A DNA stretch of 64,000 bases from Larkinella terrae (GTDB lineage: Bacteria > Bacteroidota > Bacteroidia > Cytophagales > Spirosomataceae). Position 1 is the first letter of the stretch. Each line of letters begins with the position of its first letter. This document shows, piece by piece, positions 19,317 to 27,856 of this stretch. The stretch is taken from NCBI RefSeq assembly GCF_009668025.1, contig NZ_WJXZ01000014.1:516448-580447 (forward strand), read 5' to 3'. A program made the position numbers and the translations under genes. The notes under the pieces were generated by a model. The model ran no database searches. It saw only the letters and a list, made by a program, of their open reading frames with translations, and was not told the origin of the DNA.

Positions 19317-19874
19317 ATGGAATACTCGGTTTTAAGTGATGTCGTATTGGTAAAACTTCTCCAGACTGGTGATGAAGAGGCTTTTCAGGCGATTTATCGC
19401 AAATACTGGCATCCTCTTTTTGTCGTGGCCCGGAAGAAACTTTACTCACAGGAGAACGCTGAAGAACTGATTCAGGACCTTTTTGTGGACTTGTGGGAAC
19501 GACGGGAGACAATTCAGATCGACGAACTGAAGAAGTATTTATATGGAGCGGTGAAATACAAAATCCTGAACCATATCAAGGCCCTGCTTATTCGGCAGAA
19601 ATACGAAAATTTCAAGATTGCCGATCTTTCCGAATCCGACTACCAGACCGAAAACCTGCTGGCTTACGAAGATCTGAACAAAGCCCTCGAAGTTGGCATC
19701 GCGCATCTGCCCGATAAAACCCGGCAAATCTTCCGCCTGAACCGCCTGGAAAACCACTCGGTTCGCCAGATTTCCCTGCTGCTGCGTATCCCCGAACGGA
19801 CGGTCGAATACCACATCATGCAGTCGCTGCGAACCCTCCGGTTTCACCTCAAAGAATACGTAGGAGCGGTTTAA
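19317..19874 (+). CDS. ECF RNA polymerase sigma factor (FecI-like)
   Basis: A 185-residue ECF sigma factor. Region 2 is visible as DEEAFQAIYRKYWHPLFVVA and ENAEELIQDLFVDLWERRE (residues about 18-65). Region 4 is LPDKTRQIFRLNRLENHSVR then ISLLLRIPERTVEYHIMQSL (residues about 128-175). It belongs to the Bacteroidota group that usually works with a FecR anti-sigma and a SusC carrying an STN domain. It is divergent from the short FecR-like gene and SusC2, which are its likely regulator and target. The start is the ATG giving MEYSVLSDVVLVKLLQ, matching family length. Confidence 0.93.
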   Translation: MEYSVLSDVVLVKLLQTGDEEAFQAIYRKYWHPLFVVARKKLYSQENAEELIQDLFVDLWERRETIQIDELKKYLYGAVKYKILNHIKALLIRQKYENFKIADLSESDYQTENLLAYEDLNKALEVGIAHLPDKTRQIFRLNRLENHSVRQISLLLRIPERTVEYHIMQSLRTLRFHLKEYVGAV

Positions 19875-19897
19875 CAGTTTTGCCGGAGCGGTTTTGG

Positions 19898-20170
19898 CTA
19901 TTCTTTGTACTTCTTATTCAGAATTAGCTTGATTCCGTTTAACTCATCAACCACAAAGACATTTTCCGGTGGTACAATACCGCGGGCAATCCAATTGCTC
20001 ACAACCATTGTACTTTTCAGATTGTGTCGTTTTGTATATTCCTGAAGTGTAATCCAATCACTCAGGTCGAGCACTTTCCCTTCCGACACCAGAAAACGTT
20101 TTCCTTCTTCAATCAGCTTATCCGATTCAGCCAGGAGTTCCTGTACGCTCTTTTTTTGCGTAATTTCCAT
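19898..20170 (-). CDS. Small putative helix-turn-helix protein
   Basis: A 90-residue protein of unknown family. The N-terminal half is predicted helix (VQELLAESDKLIEEGKRFLV). The second half, WITLQEYTKRHNLKSTMVVS then NWIARGIVPPENV, resembles excisionase/MerR-like winged helices in which a tyrosine-rich helix is followed by a recognition helix and a short wing. It follows a 54-residue gene by 30 bp on the same strand, so the two probably form an operon transcribed from the palindromic site at 20383-20419. It converges on the sigma factor gene with a 23-bp gap. It could be an antitoxin-like or phage-derived regulator; function is not established. Confidence 0.6.
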   Translation of the reverse strand: MEITQKKSVQELLAESDKLIEEGKRFLVSEGKVLDLSDWITLQEYTKRHNLKSTMVVSNWIARGIVPPENVFVVDELNGIKLILNKKYKE

Positions 20171-20200
20171 ATGATTTATTGTTGAAAAACACCGCTCGTT

Positions 20201-20365
20201 CTACGCTTCTTCGAGCCCCCGGATAATTTTCAGGAGTTCTGCTATCCGGTCAATCAGTTGATTCTTTTCGTTTTCAGTTAATTCATCAGCTTGATCTCGT
20301 AATACTTGCTTAAGCGTTGCGAGCTGCATCCGAAGGTGTAAAATCAGTAGTTGTTTTCGGGTCAT
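20201..20365 (-). CDS. Small helical protein, unknown function
   Basis: I take the ATG at 20365, giving a 54-residue, highly charged, almost wholly helical protein (MTRKQLLILHLRMQLATLKQ then a Glu/Asn/Lys-rich middle and IAELLKIIRGLEEA). The frame extends to 20476, but a start there would place the palindrome at 20383-20419 inside the gene. The leucine spacing suggests a coiled coil or a dimerisation helix. It heads a probable two-gene operon with the 90-residue HTH-like protein. Small size, tandem arrangement and an upstream palindrome fit an autoregulated toxin-antitoxin-like or small regulatory pair, but no known family was recognised. Confidence 0.5.
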   Translation of the reverse strand: MTRKQLLILHLRMQLATLKQVLRDQADELTENEKNQLIDRIAELLKIIRGLEEA

Positions 20366-20382
20366 AGGAACTACTATCCTGT

Positions 20383-20419
20383 AATATACTTTTGTTTTGT
20401 AACAAAACAAAAGTATATT
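20383..20419. promoter_or_regulatory. Perfect 37-bp palindrome, candidate operator
   Basis: Two perfect 18-nt arms (AATATACTTTTGTTTTGT and its complement) are separated by a single A. It sits 18 bp upstream of the small-protein start at 20365 and 97 bp upstream of the GH9 start. Each arm contains TACTTTTG, which fits the Bacteroidota -7 consensus TAnnTTTG on its own strand. It could therefore be a bidirectional promoter/operator or a strong cruciform. The structure is seen directly; the function is inferred. Confidence 0.7.
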
Positions 20420-20515
20420 TTTCGAAAGTTCTGTTTGTTCAGCTTTAATGAGACGGTGTTTGCCGGGAAGTGTCACAATTTTCAGATAATTTCAACGTAA
20501 CTTCACCCGAAAACG

Positions 20516-22294
20516 ATGCGATTTCCCAAAACCGCCCGACTTCAAATCCTGATGGCCATTTTCTGGGCTATCAGGATCAATATTCTTCAAGCCCAGTCAA
20601 TTGCACCCGCCATTCGCCTGAACCAGATCGGTTTTTACCCGAAAGCCGCCAAAATCGCCATTGTGGTGGGCGACAGCCCGACGGCGTTTCAGGTAACGAC
20701 ACCGGATCTGAAGAAAGTCGTTTTCAAGGGGCAACTCAGTGAAGTCCGTCAGAACAGCATTTCCGGAAAAACCGCCCGAACCGCCGACTTCTCGGCCCTG
20801 AAAACCGCCGGGATATTCGTCGTTCTGATTCCCGGCCTGGGTCATTCCCAACCGTTTGAAATCAAAACCGACGTGCACCGCGCCGTGGCAATCGGTTCGC
20901 TGAAAGGCTTTTATTACCAGCGCGTTTCGGTTGGCTTACCGGAAAAATATGCGGGCCGCTGGAGCCGTCCGGCGGGGCATGTGAAAGAAGATAATCAGGT
21001 GCTGGTGCATCCGTCGGCGGTGTCAGCGGGTCGTCCGGCGGGCACGGTTTTGTCGTCGCCGAGGGGTTGGTACGATGCGGGCGATTACAACAAATACATT
21101 GTCAATTCGGGGATTACGACCGGCACTTTGCTTTCGTTGTACGAAGATTTTCCGCCGTTTTGCCGGACATTCAAAACCGCTATTCCCGAAAGCGGCAATG
21201 CACTGCCGGACATTCTGGACGAATCGCTCTGGAACCTGCGCTGGATGCTGACGATGCAGGACCCGGCCGACGGTGGGGTGTACCACAAGCTGACCAACGC
21301 CCGCTTCGACGGCATGGTGATGCCGGATAAAGCCACGAAAGAACGATATGTGGTGCAGAAAAGCGTGACGGCAGCCCTCGATTTTGCCGCTGTCATGGCA
21401 CAGGCCAGCCGGATTTTCAAACCGTTCAACCGCGAGTTGCCTGGTTTGGCGGATTCCTGCCTGACGGCGGCCGTGCGGGCTTGGGAGTGGGCAAAGAAAA
21501 ATCCGGATCAACTCTACCGCCAGAATGTCCTGAATGAGAAATTCGACCCGGATGTGGTCACCGGCGAGTATGGCGACCGCGACGCGAGCGATGAGTGGAT
21601 CTGGGCCGCAGCTGAGTTATACGTGACGACAAAAGATGATACGTATTACAAAACCGTCAACCTGTTTCCGGACAACAAAATGCCCCTGCCGTCCTGGGCG
21701 CAGGTTCGGTTGCTGGGCTATTACACCCTGGCCCGGTTTGAAAAAACGCTAACGCCATTGGGAAAAAAGGATTTTCCGCGACTGAAACAACAGCTAACCG
21801 GTTTGGCCGACGAACTGATTCAGGACGTCGACAAACAGGCTTATCAGACGGTTATGGGCAAAACCGCCCGCGATTACATCTGGGGCAGCAGTTCGGTGGC
21901 GGCCAATCAGGGCGTCGCGCTCATTCAGGCGTATCGGTTGACGAACGACAAAAAATACCTGCGGGCTGCGCTGACGAACCTCGATTACCTGCTGGGCCGG
22001 AACGCGACGGGATACTGCTTCGTCACCGGTTTTGGCGATAAACCGGTCATGAATCCGCACCACCGTCCGTCGGTGGCCGATGGCATCGAAGCGCCGGTTC
22101 CCGGTTTGCTGTCGGGCGGCCCGAATGGCAATGCGCCCAAACAGGACAAATGCGAGGGCTACACGGCGACCTCGGCGGATGAGATGTTTATCGACGCATC
22201 GTGTTCCTACGCGTCCAACGAAATCGCTATTAACTGGAACGCTCCGCTGGTGTATCTGGCGGGCGCGCTGGAAGCGTTGCAGGCGGATCTGTAG
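20516..22294 (+). CDS. GH9 family endoglucanase/cellulase
   Basis: A 592-residue exported enzyme. After a signal sequence (about residues 1-27) comes a CelD-type N-terminal Ig-like domain beginning PAIRLNQIGFYPKAAKIAIV, then a GH9 (alpha/alpha)6 catalytic domain. The GH9 motif D187-A-G-D190-Y-N-K-Y holds the catalytic base aspartates. The C-terminal N-E-I-A-I-N-W-N-A-P segment supplies the proton-donor glutamate (about E569). HHRPS (about residue 518) is the conserved His/Arg substrate-binding stretch. It hydrolyses beta-1,4-glucan or a related beta-glucan in the periplasm or outside. It stands alone with its own terminator and is not next to a SusCD pair. Confidence 0.93.
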   Translation: MRFPKTARLQILMAIFWAIRINILQAQSIAPAIRLNQIGFYPKAAKIAIVVGDSPTAFQVTTPDLKKVVFKGQLSEVRQNSISGKTARTADFSALKTAGIFVVLIPGLGHSQPFEIKTDVHRAVAIGSLKGFYYQRVSVGLPEKYAGRWSRPAGHVKEDNQVLVHPSAVSAGRPAGTVLSSPRGWYDAGDYNKYIVNSGITTGTLLSLYEDFPPFCRTFKTAIPESGNALPDILDESLWNLRWMLTMQDPADGGVYHKLTNARFDGMVMPDKATKERYVVQKSVTAALDFAAVMAQASRIFKPFNRELPGLADSCLTAAVRAWEWAKKNPDQLYRQNVLNEKFDPDVVTGEYGDRDASDEWIWAAAELYVTTKDDTYYKTVNLFPDNKMPLPSWAQVRLLGYYTLARFEKTLTPLGKKDFPRLKQQLTGLADELIQDVDKQAYQTVMGKTARDYIWGSSSVAANQGVALIQAYRLTNDKKYLRAALTNLDYLLGRNATGYCFVTGFGDKPVMNPHHRPSVADGIEAPVPGLLSGGPNGNAPKQDKCEGYTATSADEMFIDASCSYASNEIAINWNAPLVYLAGALEALQADL

Positions 22295-22315
22295 AACCGG
22301 TTGTCGGAAAAAGCG

Positions 22316-22362
22316 AAGGAGGTTTACCAACCCATTGCGGTCGACAAACCTCCTTTTTTATG
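22316..22362 (+). terminator. Terminator after GH9 gene
   Basis: A 10-bp stem, AAGGAGGTTT (22316-22325) with AAACCTCCTT (22346-22355), is followed by T residues on the plus strand. It begins 22 bp past the GH9 stop. Confidence 0.8.
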
Positions 22363-22378
22363 AAGTGGGCTAGTGTAC

Positions 22379-24631
22379 TTAATTGGTTTTCAGAAGCTTG
22401 ATGGTTTGCGATTCACGCAGGTTCGACACGCGGAGCAGGAGAATTCCCGATGTGGTGTTATTTACCGAAAACCGCTGATGTTCCGTCGCTGTGGCCTGTT
22501 CGATGTGCCGTTCGGCGAGCGGGCGGCCCTGCAGGTCAGTGAGCAAAAACCGGAGCGGTCCTCCTTCAGCACCCCGCACATTGACTTCCACCTGATTATT
22601 CTGGATCGGATTTCCCAGCACCGTTACCTCAAGCGGTTTTTGCGATTCGGCTGATTCGGTCGCCAGTCGACTGCCGCTCGGACAGGTCAGGGTTTTCGGT
22701 GCCCATTTCAGGACATAAGTGCTGTTGTAAACTTTCGCACTGATCGAGTACGTCTGCCCGTTTTTGATGCTTGCCGGGGTCGGGAAACTGTACGCATGCT
22801 CGCCGTTGCCTTTGCCCTGGTCTTTCAAATCCTGCCGGAAAATGTTGGCGTCGATGGTGCCGATGGAGTTGCCGTTGGCGAAAAACTCCAGTTTCATCAC
22901 CGTATTGGGTTTGTCTTTGTCCCAGACCCAACCCCGGATGGTGCCGCATTCGACCTTGTCGAGATAGCCTTCAAAGTTACCGGTAACCGATCCGGGGTTA
23001 CCGCCCGGATTGGGGTTATTGACCACCGGCTGCACCACAACCGTCGCGCTCGCTGCCGGGCTGAGGCAGGCATTGACCAGGCAGGTGGCCGAGTACACGT
23101 ACGTTCCGGTGAAGGAGGTTGGAACGGTGATGTTGCCCGTACCGGTATTGTTGTTCGGTCCGCCGGGGCCGGACCAGTTCAATTGGCCGTTGCAGTTGGA
23201 AGCCGATAACACAACGGGGGCCGAATTCTGGGTGACAGTTACTTTATTTTGACCATTGGCCCCCAGGTTGGGCGCGGGCGGATTCACGCAGGGATTCAGG
23301 CGGAACAGTTGTTTCTGGCCGTTGGAGCCGGTGGCCGCAAAATACAGGACACCGTTAATCGGAGTTAGCTCAAAAGGCGATGCATCCGCCGGACCGGGGT
23401 TAATTTCTCCAACGGGTAAGGTTCCGGCTTCGGTTCCGTCGCTTTTCCATAGTTCGAAACCGGTCGCAGCGGTTTTGGCGTTCATGTATAAAACGCCGTT
23501 CATTTCCGTTAGATTGGTCGGTTCCGAAGCATCCAGACCCGGACTGATGTCTTTCACCAGTTTTGTTCCGATAGCTGTACCGTCGCTTTTCCAAAGCTCG
23601 CGGCTGAGGTTGGGATAATAAGCGGCAAAGAAAAGCTGGTTGTTCATAACGGTCAGGCCACCGGGCGATCCGCCCTGCTCGCTGCCGGGGAAAATGTCTT
23701 TCACCATGACGGTTCCGGCGGTCGTGCCGTCGCTTTTCCAGAGTTCCGAACTGCAGTTAAAGTCATACGCTTTAAAATAAGTGGTTCCGTTCAGGTTCGT
23801 AAAACCGTAGGCTTCAGAAGGTGAGGGGCCGGGATAAATGTCTTTCACCATGACGGTTCCGGCCGCCGTGCCATCGCTTTTCCAGACTTCGTTACCCGTG
23901 CTGCTTTGCCAGGCCACAAAGTAAAGGGTGCCATTCATGTTGGCCAGGTACGAAATGCTGGATTCGTTCGGGCCGGGGTTGATGTCTTTCACCATGACCG
24001 TTCCGTTAAACGTGCCGTCGCTTTTCCAGAGTTCGAGGCCGCTGGAACCGTTATTGGCTTTGAAAAAGAGCGTACCGTTGACATTGGTCAGGTATTGCGG
24101 ATTGGCTTCACCGATGCCGTAGTTGATGTCTTTCACCAAAACCGTACCCGCTTCAGTACCGTTGGATTTCCAGACTTCCGAGCCGTTGATGCCGTTGTTG
24201 GCCCGGAAATAGAGCGTACCGTTAACGTCGGTCATCCAGGCCGGGGTGGAGTCGAGGGCTCCGGCGCGAATGTCTTTCACCATGACGGTTCCGGCGGTCG
24301 TGCCGTCGCTTTTCCAGAGTTCAACGCCCGCCGTGCCGTTTGAAGCGGCAAAATACAGGACGCCGTTGACGACAATCATCCGAACCGGTGACGAGCTGCC
24401 CGCGCCGGGATTGATGTCTTTCACCAAAACCGTACCGGCGGCCGTGCCGTCACTTTTCCAGAGTTCAAAACCGTTGACGCCATCGTTGGCGCTGAAAAGG
24501 ATTTTTCCGTTGAGATTGATGATTTCGGTAATTCCGCCGGGAAAACTTTTGAGGGAAATCGGTTGGGCATTCGCCGAAAGGAAGGGAAGCCAGCAGGTCA
24601 GCATAAGAGAAAGAAACGTAAATTTCTTCAT
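22379..24631 (-). CDS. ELWxxDGT-repeat surface protein with type IX secretion sorting domain
   Basis: I take the ATG at 24631 (MKKFTFLSLMLTCWLPFLSA), giving 750 residues with a clean signal peptide; the open frame reaches 24808 but that extension has no signal character. Eight tandem repeats of about 48 residues follow, each centred on ELWKSDGTxAGTVxVKDIxPG, forming a probable beta-propeller or solenoid. Next come an Ig-like segment (about residues 460-540), a domain around VECGTIRGWVWDKDKPNTV, and a C-terminal sorting domain (PLEVTVLGNPIQNNQVEVNV to QTIKLLKTN) that directs type IX secretion and surface attachment. The ligand or partner is unknown; such proteins may bind surfaces or polysaccharides. 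It is divergent from nothing obvious and follows the GH9 gene convergently. Confidence 0.87.
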   Translation of the reverse strand: MKKFTFLSLMLTCWLPFLSANAQPISLKSFPGGITEIINLNGKILFSANDGVNGFELWKSDGTAAGTVLVKDINPGAGSSSPVRMIVVNGVLYFAASNGTAGVELWKSDGTTAGTVMVKDIRAGALDSTPAWMTDVNGTLYFRANNGINGSEVWKSNGTEAGTVLVKDINYGIGEANPQYLTNVNGTLFFKANNGSSGLELWKSDGTFNGTVMVKDINPGPNESSISYLANMNGTLYFVAWQSSTGNEVWKSDGTAAGTVMVKDIYPGPSPSEAYGFTNLNGTTYFKAYDFNCSSELWKSDGTTAGTVMVKDIFPGSEQGGSPGGLTVMNNQLFFAAYYPNLSRELWKSDGTAIGTKLVKDISPGLDASEPTNLTEMNGVLYMNAKTAATGFELWKSDGTEAGTLPVGEINPGPADASPFELTPINGVLYFAATGSNGQKQLFRLNPCVNPPAPNLGANGQNKVTVTQNSAPVVLSASNCNGQLNWSGPGGPNNNTGTGNITVPTSFTGTYVYSATCLVNACLSPAASATVVVQPVVNNPNPGGNPGSVTGNFEGYLDKVECGTIRGWVWDKDKPNTVMKLEFFANGNSIGTIDANIFRQDLKDQGKGNGEHAYSFPTPASIKNGQTYSISAKVYNSTYVLKWAPKTLTCPSGSRLATESAESQKPLEVTVLGNPIQNNQVEVNVRGAEGGPLRFLLTDLQGRPLAERHIEQATATEHQRFSVNNTTSGILLLRVSNLRESQTIKLLKTN

Positions 24632-24807
24632 GATGTTCAATAGTAAATGGTGTGGAATCGTGACGAATGCCGTAAAAGTAGAACCGGGATGTAACCAGAT
24701 GCGAGTCAGAATAAATAACCGGTCTCTCTGACCCAATAACCGGCGGCATTCGGAAATACCTGACAAATCCGGTTTTGATAGGGGGGGACAAATGGAGAAA
24801 TGTATCA

Positions 24808-24853
24808 AAAAATGGCCATGACCGCCGGAAAACCGGTGGTCATGGCCATTTTT
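24808..24853 (-). terminator. Terminator after the zinc dehydrogenase
   Basis: A stem of about 21 bp (ATGGCCATGACC paired with GGTCATGGCCAT, one mismatch) has a four-A loop and T/A flanks. It lies 31 bp beyond the stop of the minus-strand dehydrogenase and reads as a terminator in either direction. Confidence 0.85.
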
Positions 24854-24884
24854 CTTATAAATCTTGATGAAAACCGCTCTCCGT

Positions 24885-25898
24885 TTACATTTCCACCATC
24901 GCTTTGATGACGCCGTTGGCCGGATTCAGCCAACTGGCGAACTGGTCTTTGACCTCACCAAACTGCACCCGATGCGTAATGTAAGTTACCGGATCGATCA
25001 ATCCCTGTTTCAGCGAGTTCAAAACGTGTTCGAAATCCTGCCGCGTGGCGTTCCGGCTGCTCATCAGCGTGGCTTCCCGCTTGTGAAATTCCGGATGGCT
25101 CAGGGTGATTTCCCCGCGCTGAAGCCCTACCAGCACATACCGCGCGCCGTGGGCCATGTATTGAAAAGCATTGTTGATGGCCGCCTGATTACCCGTCGCA
25201 TCGATCACGACCGTCGGCATGTCGCCGTTGGTAATCTCGCGGAGCTGTTCGGTGACATCACCGGCGCGGGCGTTGAGGGTGTAGGGGACCTGCAATTTTT
25301 CCCGGCAGAAAGCCAGCCGGGCTTCGTTGACGTCCATGGCAATAACGCGCCCGCCCGCAATCCGGGCAAATTCCATGACGCCCAGGCCGATCGGTCCGGC
25401 ACCAATAACCAGCACAAACTCACCCGGCTGAACGCCCGCCCGCCGAATGCCGTGCGCGCCAATTGCCAGCGGCTCGGCCAGCGCCAGTTCGTCCAGACTC
25501 AGGCCGTCGCCGTGCACCAGCGAATACGACGGCACTTTCAGGTATTCGACCATGCCGCCGTCCATGTGGACGCCCGACACCTTGAGCTGAACGCAGCAGT
25601 TGGTTTTTCCGGCGCGGCAGGCCACGCAGGTTCCGCAATAGAAATAGGGGAGAATGGTTACTTTTTCGCCTATTTCAAAACCGGGTGCACCGTCGAACTC
25701 GACCAGCTCGCCCGCCAGTTCATGCCCTAAAATGCGCGGGTATTCAAAAAACGGCTGCGTTCCCTGAAACGAATGCAGGTCGGTTCCGCAGACTCCGATG
25801 CGTTTCATTTTGATGATGGCGTGGTCCGGGCTCAGTTCCGGTTTGACACCGGTCCGGTATTCAAACTGGCCGGGTGTTGTGCATACTAAGGTTTCCAT
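24885..25898 (-). CDS. Zinc-binding medium-chain alcohol/sugar-acid dehydrogenase
   Basis: A 337-residue zinc-dependent MDR dehydrogenase. The catalytic zinc site is C37 (VCGTD) with H59-E60 (GHELAGE). The structural zinc site has four cysteines, C88, C91, C94 and C102. The Rossmann motif is VIGAGPIGLG (about 164-173). The closest familiar pattern is the L-gulonate/L-galactonate/L-idonate 5-dehydrogenase type (KRIGVCGTDLHSFQGTQPFF), which oxidises a sugar acid with NAD+. It stands alone with its own terminator downstream. The cofactor and zinc sites are well supported; the substrate is inferred from similarity of pattern only. Confidence 0.85.
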   Translation of the reverse strand: METLVCTTPGQFEYRTGVKPELSPDHAIIKMKRIGVCGTDLHSFQGTQPFFEYPRILGHELAGELVEFDGAPGFEIGEKVTILPYFYCGTCVACRAGKTNCCVQLKVSGVHMDGGMVEYLKVPSYSLVHGDGLSLDELALAEPLAIGAHGIRRAGVQPGEFVLVIGAGPIGLGVMEFARIAGGRVIAMDVNEARLAFCREKLQVPYTLNARAGDVTEQLREITNGDMPTVVIDATGNQAAINNAFQYMAHGARYVLVGLQRGEITLSHPEFHKREATLMSSRNATRQDFEHVLNSLKQGLIDPVTYITHRVQFGEVKDQFASWLNPANGVIKAMVEM

Positions 25899-26231
25899 GT
25901 TCTCTCAATGACCGGCTTCTCTGATGTGCTGAATCGGCAATACAAAGGAAAGACAAGTGATTGAAGAATTCTTCTATTTTATTACCACTATAGTAGGATA
26001 TTTTAACATCCTTTCGGCTATAAATCTCCATCCATATGAAAACAGGCTCTTGGGGTCTAATTAGGGGTTAGTAATATATTTATTTTATAGAGACAGTATA
26101 AAATACGGTTTTCTTCGTTATAGATTTTACACAGTCCATTGTGGACCAATAGCACAAATAGAATCAGGGGAGCGAATACGGTCGTCAGGAGTAATTGGTT
26201 GACAGGTGCCTTGTAACCCGGCAAATGAAAT
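25899..26231. promoter_or_regulatory. Divergent gap between dehydrogenase and desaturase
   Basis: A 333-bp AT-rich gap between two divergent genes, so it should hold both promoters. I see no clear promoter boxes, repeats or RNA structure. A 105-codon minus-strand frame that overlaps the desaturase start has no coding character. Confidence 0.4.
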
Positions 26232-27386
26232 ATGACGACGACAAACGTTAAGTTCCTCAACAAGGACAAATCTACTTTTTTCCCGGTACTCCGAACGCGA
26301 ATTGAGCAGTACTTCCAGGAAAACAAAATCTGCAAGTCCGGCGGCTCCCCAATCGTTGGCAAGGCCATCTGCATGTTGAGCCTTTATCTGGTTCCTTATG
26401 TGTTGATTCTGAGTAATTTATTTCCGGCCTGGGCAATGCTCGTCCTGTCGGGGATCATGGGAATCGGTATTGCCGGTGTTGGCATGTCGGTGATGCACGA
26501 TGCCAATCATGGCTCGTTTTCTACCTCTCCCTGGATTAACCAACTGTTCAGCGGCAGTCTTTATCTGCTGGGGGGAAATGTGTATAACTGGAAAATTCAG
26601 CACAATACGCTGCATCATACCTACACCAACATTGACCAGTTGGACAGCGATATCACGGGCAAGCCGTTTCTTCGGCTCTGCGATCAGCAACGGCTGCACA
26701 AAATGCACCGCTATCAGCACCTTTACGCGTTTTTGCTGTACGGCCTGATGACATTTTCGTTCCTGGTCAAGGATTTTCGGCAAGTGGCCGAGTTCAATCG
26801 GAAGGCGAAACAGAAATTAACAAAAGCATTTTCAACCCGCGAAATTGCAGTTTTACTGGTCAGTAAACTGCTTTACGTCTTTTTTGTGGGCGTATTGCCT
26901 TTGCTGCTGACGGATATCACGTTCGGGCAGTGGGTGATCGGTTTTCTGCTGATGAATTTCGTGGCCGGTTTTGTGTTGAGTGTTATTTTTCAACTGGCTC
27001 ACATTATTGAAGAAGTTCATTCACCGATTCAGAACGACCAGGGAAACATCGAAAATGCCTGGGCCATTCATCAACTCGAAAGTACGGCCAATTTTTCGGG
27101 CCACTGGCTGATGTCGTGGTGCATCGGTGGGCTCAATTATCAGATCGAACATCACTTGTTCCCATCGATCAGCCACGTTCATTATCCGGCTATTGCACCG
27201 ATTGTTCGGGAAACCGCCCGGCAATATGGCCTTCCTTATTACCAGAAAACGTCGATTTTCGATGCGCTCGGTTCTCACATTAATATGCTGAAAAAACTGG
27301 GACGACACGCCGGGCAAACCGTAGCCGCCCAGCGTGTCGTCTGTACTCCCCAACAGGTGATCAGTAGTTCTCAACCGATTGGATAA
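26232..27386 (+). CDS. Acyl-lipid/acyl-CoA fatty acid desaturase
   Basis: A 384-residue integral membrane di-iron desaturase. The three histidine boxes are present: H89-D-A-N-H93, H124-N-T-L-H128-H129 and Q304-I-E-H307-H308. The QIEHH form of the third box is typical of front-end (delta-5/6-like) or linoleoyl-CoA-type desaturases. Hydrophobic stretches at about 45-85 and 205-255 form the membrane hairpins. An N-terminal cytochrome b5 domain is absent, so electrons must come from a separate ferredoxin or reductase. Its role is membrane lipid unsaturation, possibly in the cold response. It is monocistronic. Confidence 0.92.
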   Translation: MTTTNVKFLNKDKSTFFPVLRTRIEQYFQENKICKSGGSPIVGKAICMLSLYLVPYVLILSNLFPAWAMLVLSGIMGIGIAGVGMSVMHDANHGSFSTSPWINQLFSGSLYLLGGNVYNWKIQHNTLHHTYTNIDQLDSDITGKPFLRLCDQQRLHKMHRYQHLYAFLLYGLMTFSFLVKDFRQVAEFNRKAKQKLTKAFSTREIAVLLVSKLLYVFFVGVLPLLLTDITFGQWVIGFLLMNFVAGFVLSVIFQLAHIIEEVHSPIQNDQGNIENAWAIHQLESTANFSGHWLMSWCIGGLNYQIEHHLFPSISHVHYPAIAPIVRETARQYGLPYYQKTSIFDALGSHINMLKKLGRHAGQTVAAQRVVCTPQQVISSSQPIG

Positions 27387-27410
27387 ACCGGGAGAGATCC
27401 TCTTTTATGG

Positions 27411-27830
27411 TCAACGCTTCAGTACTTTTATCGTCTGAATCTGATCACCACCGCCGATGCCCAGCAGCTACAGCTCTGCTGGTAGATTGGCCTACTACGG
27501 TTGGCGATCTTCCGCCGAAATCATCTGGCTGCCACTGTGGCAGGTCAGCGTATAATCGCTATTCTGAACTTTGGCCGGAAAGACATGCGGTTGACCATCT
27601 TTCACGCTGGCCAGAGTGATAAACATGTTTGCCGTTTCTTTCTCCGCTTAGGGTGTAGCTGGATTGTTCAGGCTTTAAAACGACCCGCCCGACATCCTGA
27701 CGACTGAAAGCCACGTACCTGCCCGCCAAAAGGTGCCGATCAAATGAAGGAGTGAATGTGTGAACGGTTTTGTATACAGAAAACCGTTTATCGGAAACTT
27801 GCGCATATTTGCCCGATCCTTCTTAATTTG
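27411..27830 (-). pseudogene. Decayed gene remnant, unknown family
   Basis: The 470-bp gap 27387-27856 has no intact gene, but the minus strand reads like protein in three successive frames. One frame gives GSGKYAQVSDKRFSVYKTVH and on to LKPEQSSYTLSGE. A second continues near 27630 with FITLASVKDGQPHVFPAKVQ. A third ends LLGIGGGDQIQTIKVLKR before a TGA at 27411. This looks like a gene broken by at least two frameshifts and short stops. The fragments have the feel of a beta-rich secreted protein, but I cannot name a family. It overlaps the upstream region of the M20 gene. Confidence 0.4.
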
Positions 27831-27856
27831 AGTCGCAACCGGATGATTTTCACAAC

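Noticed and set aside
19139-19339. 66-codon plus-strand frame before the sigma factor
   Set aside because: It overlaps the sigma start in another frame and has no recognisable protein features.
22379-24808. CRISPR-like periodicity in the repeated 144-bp units
   Set aside because: The period and sequence correspond to in-frame ELWxxDGT protein repeats, not to short direct repeats with unique spacers.
26057-26374. 105-codon minus-strand frame upstream of and into the desaturase
   Set aside because: It is antisense to the well-supported desaturase N-terminus and lacks coding character.
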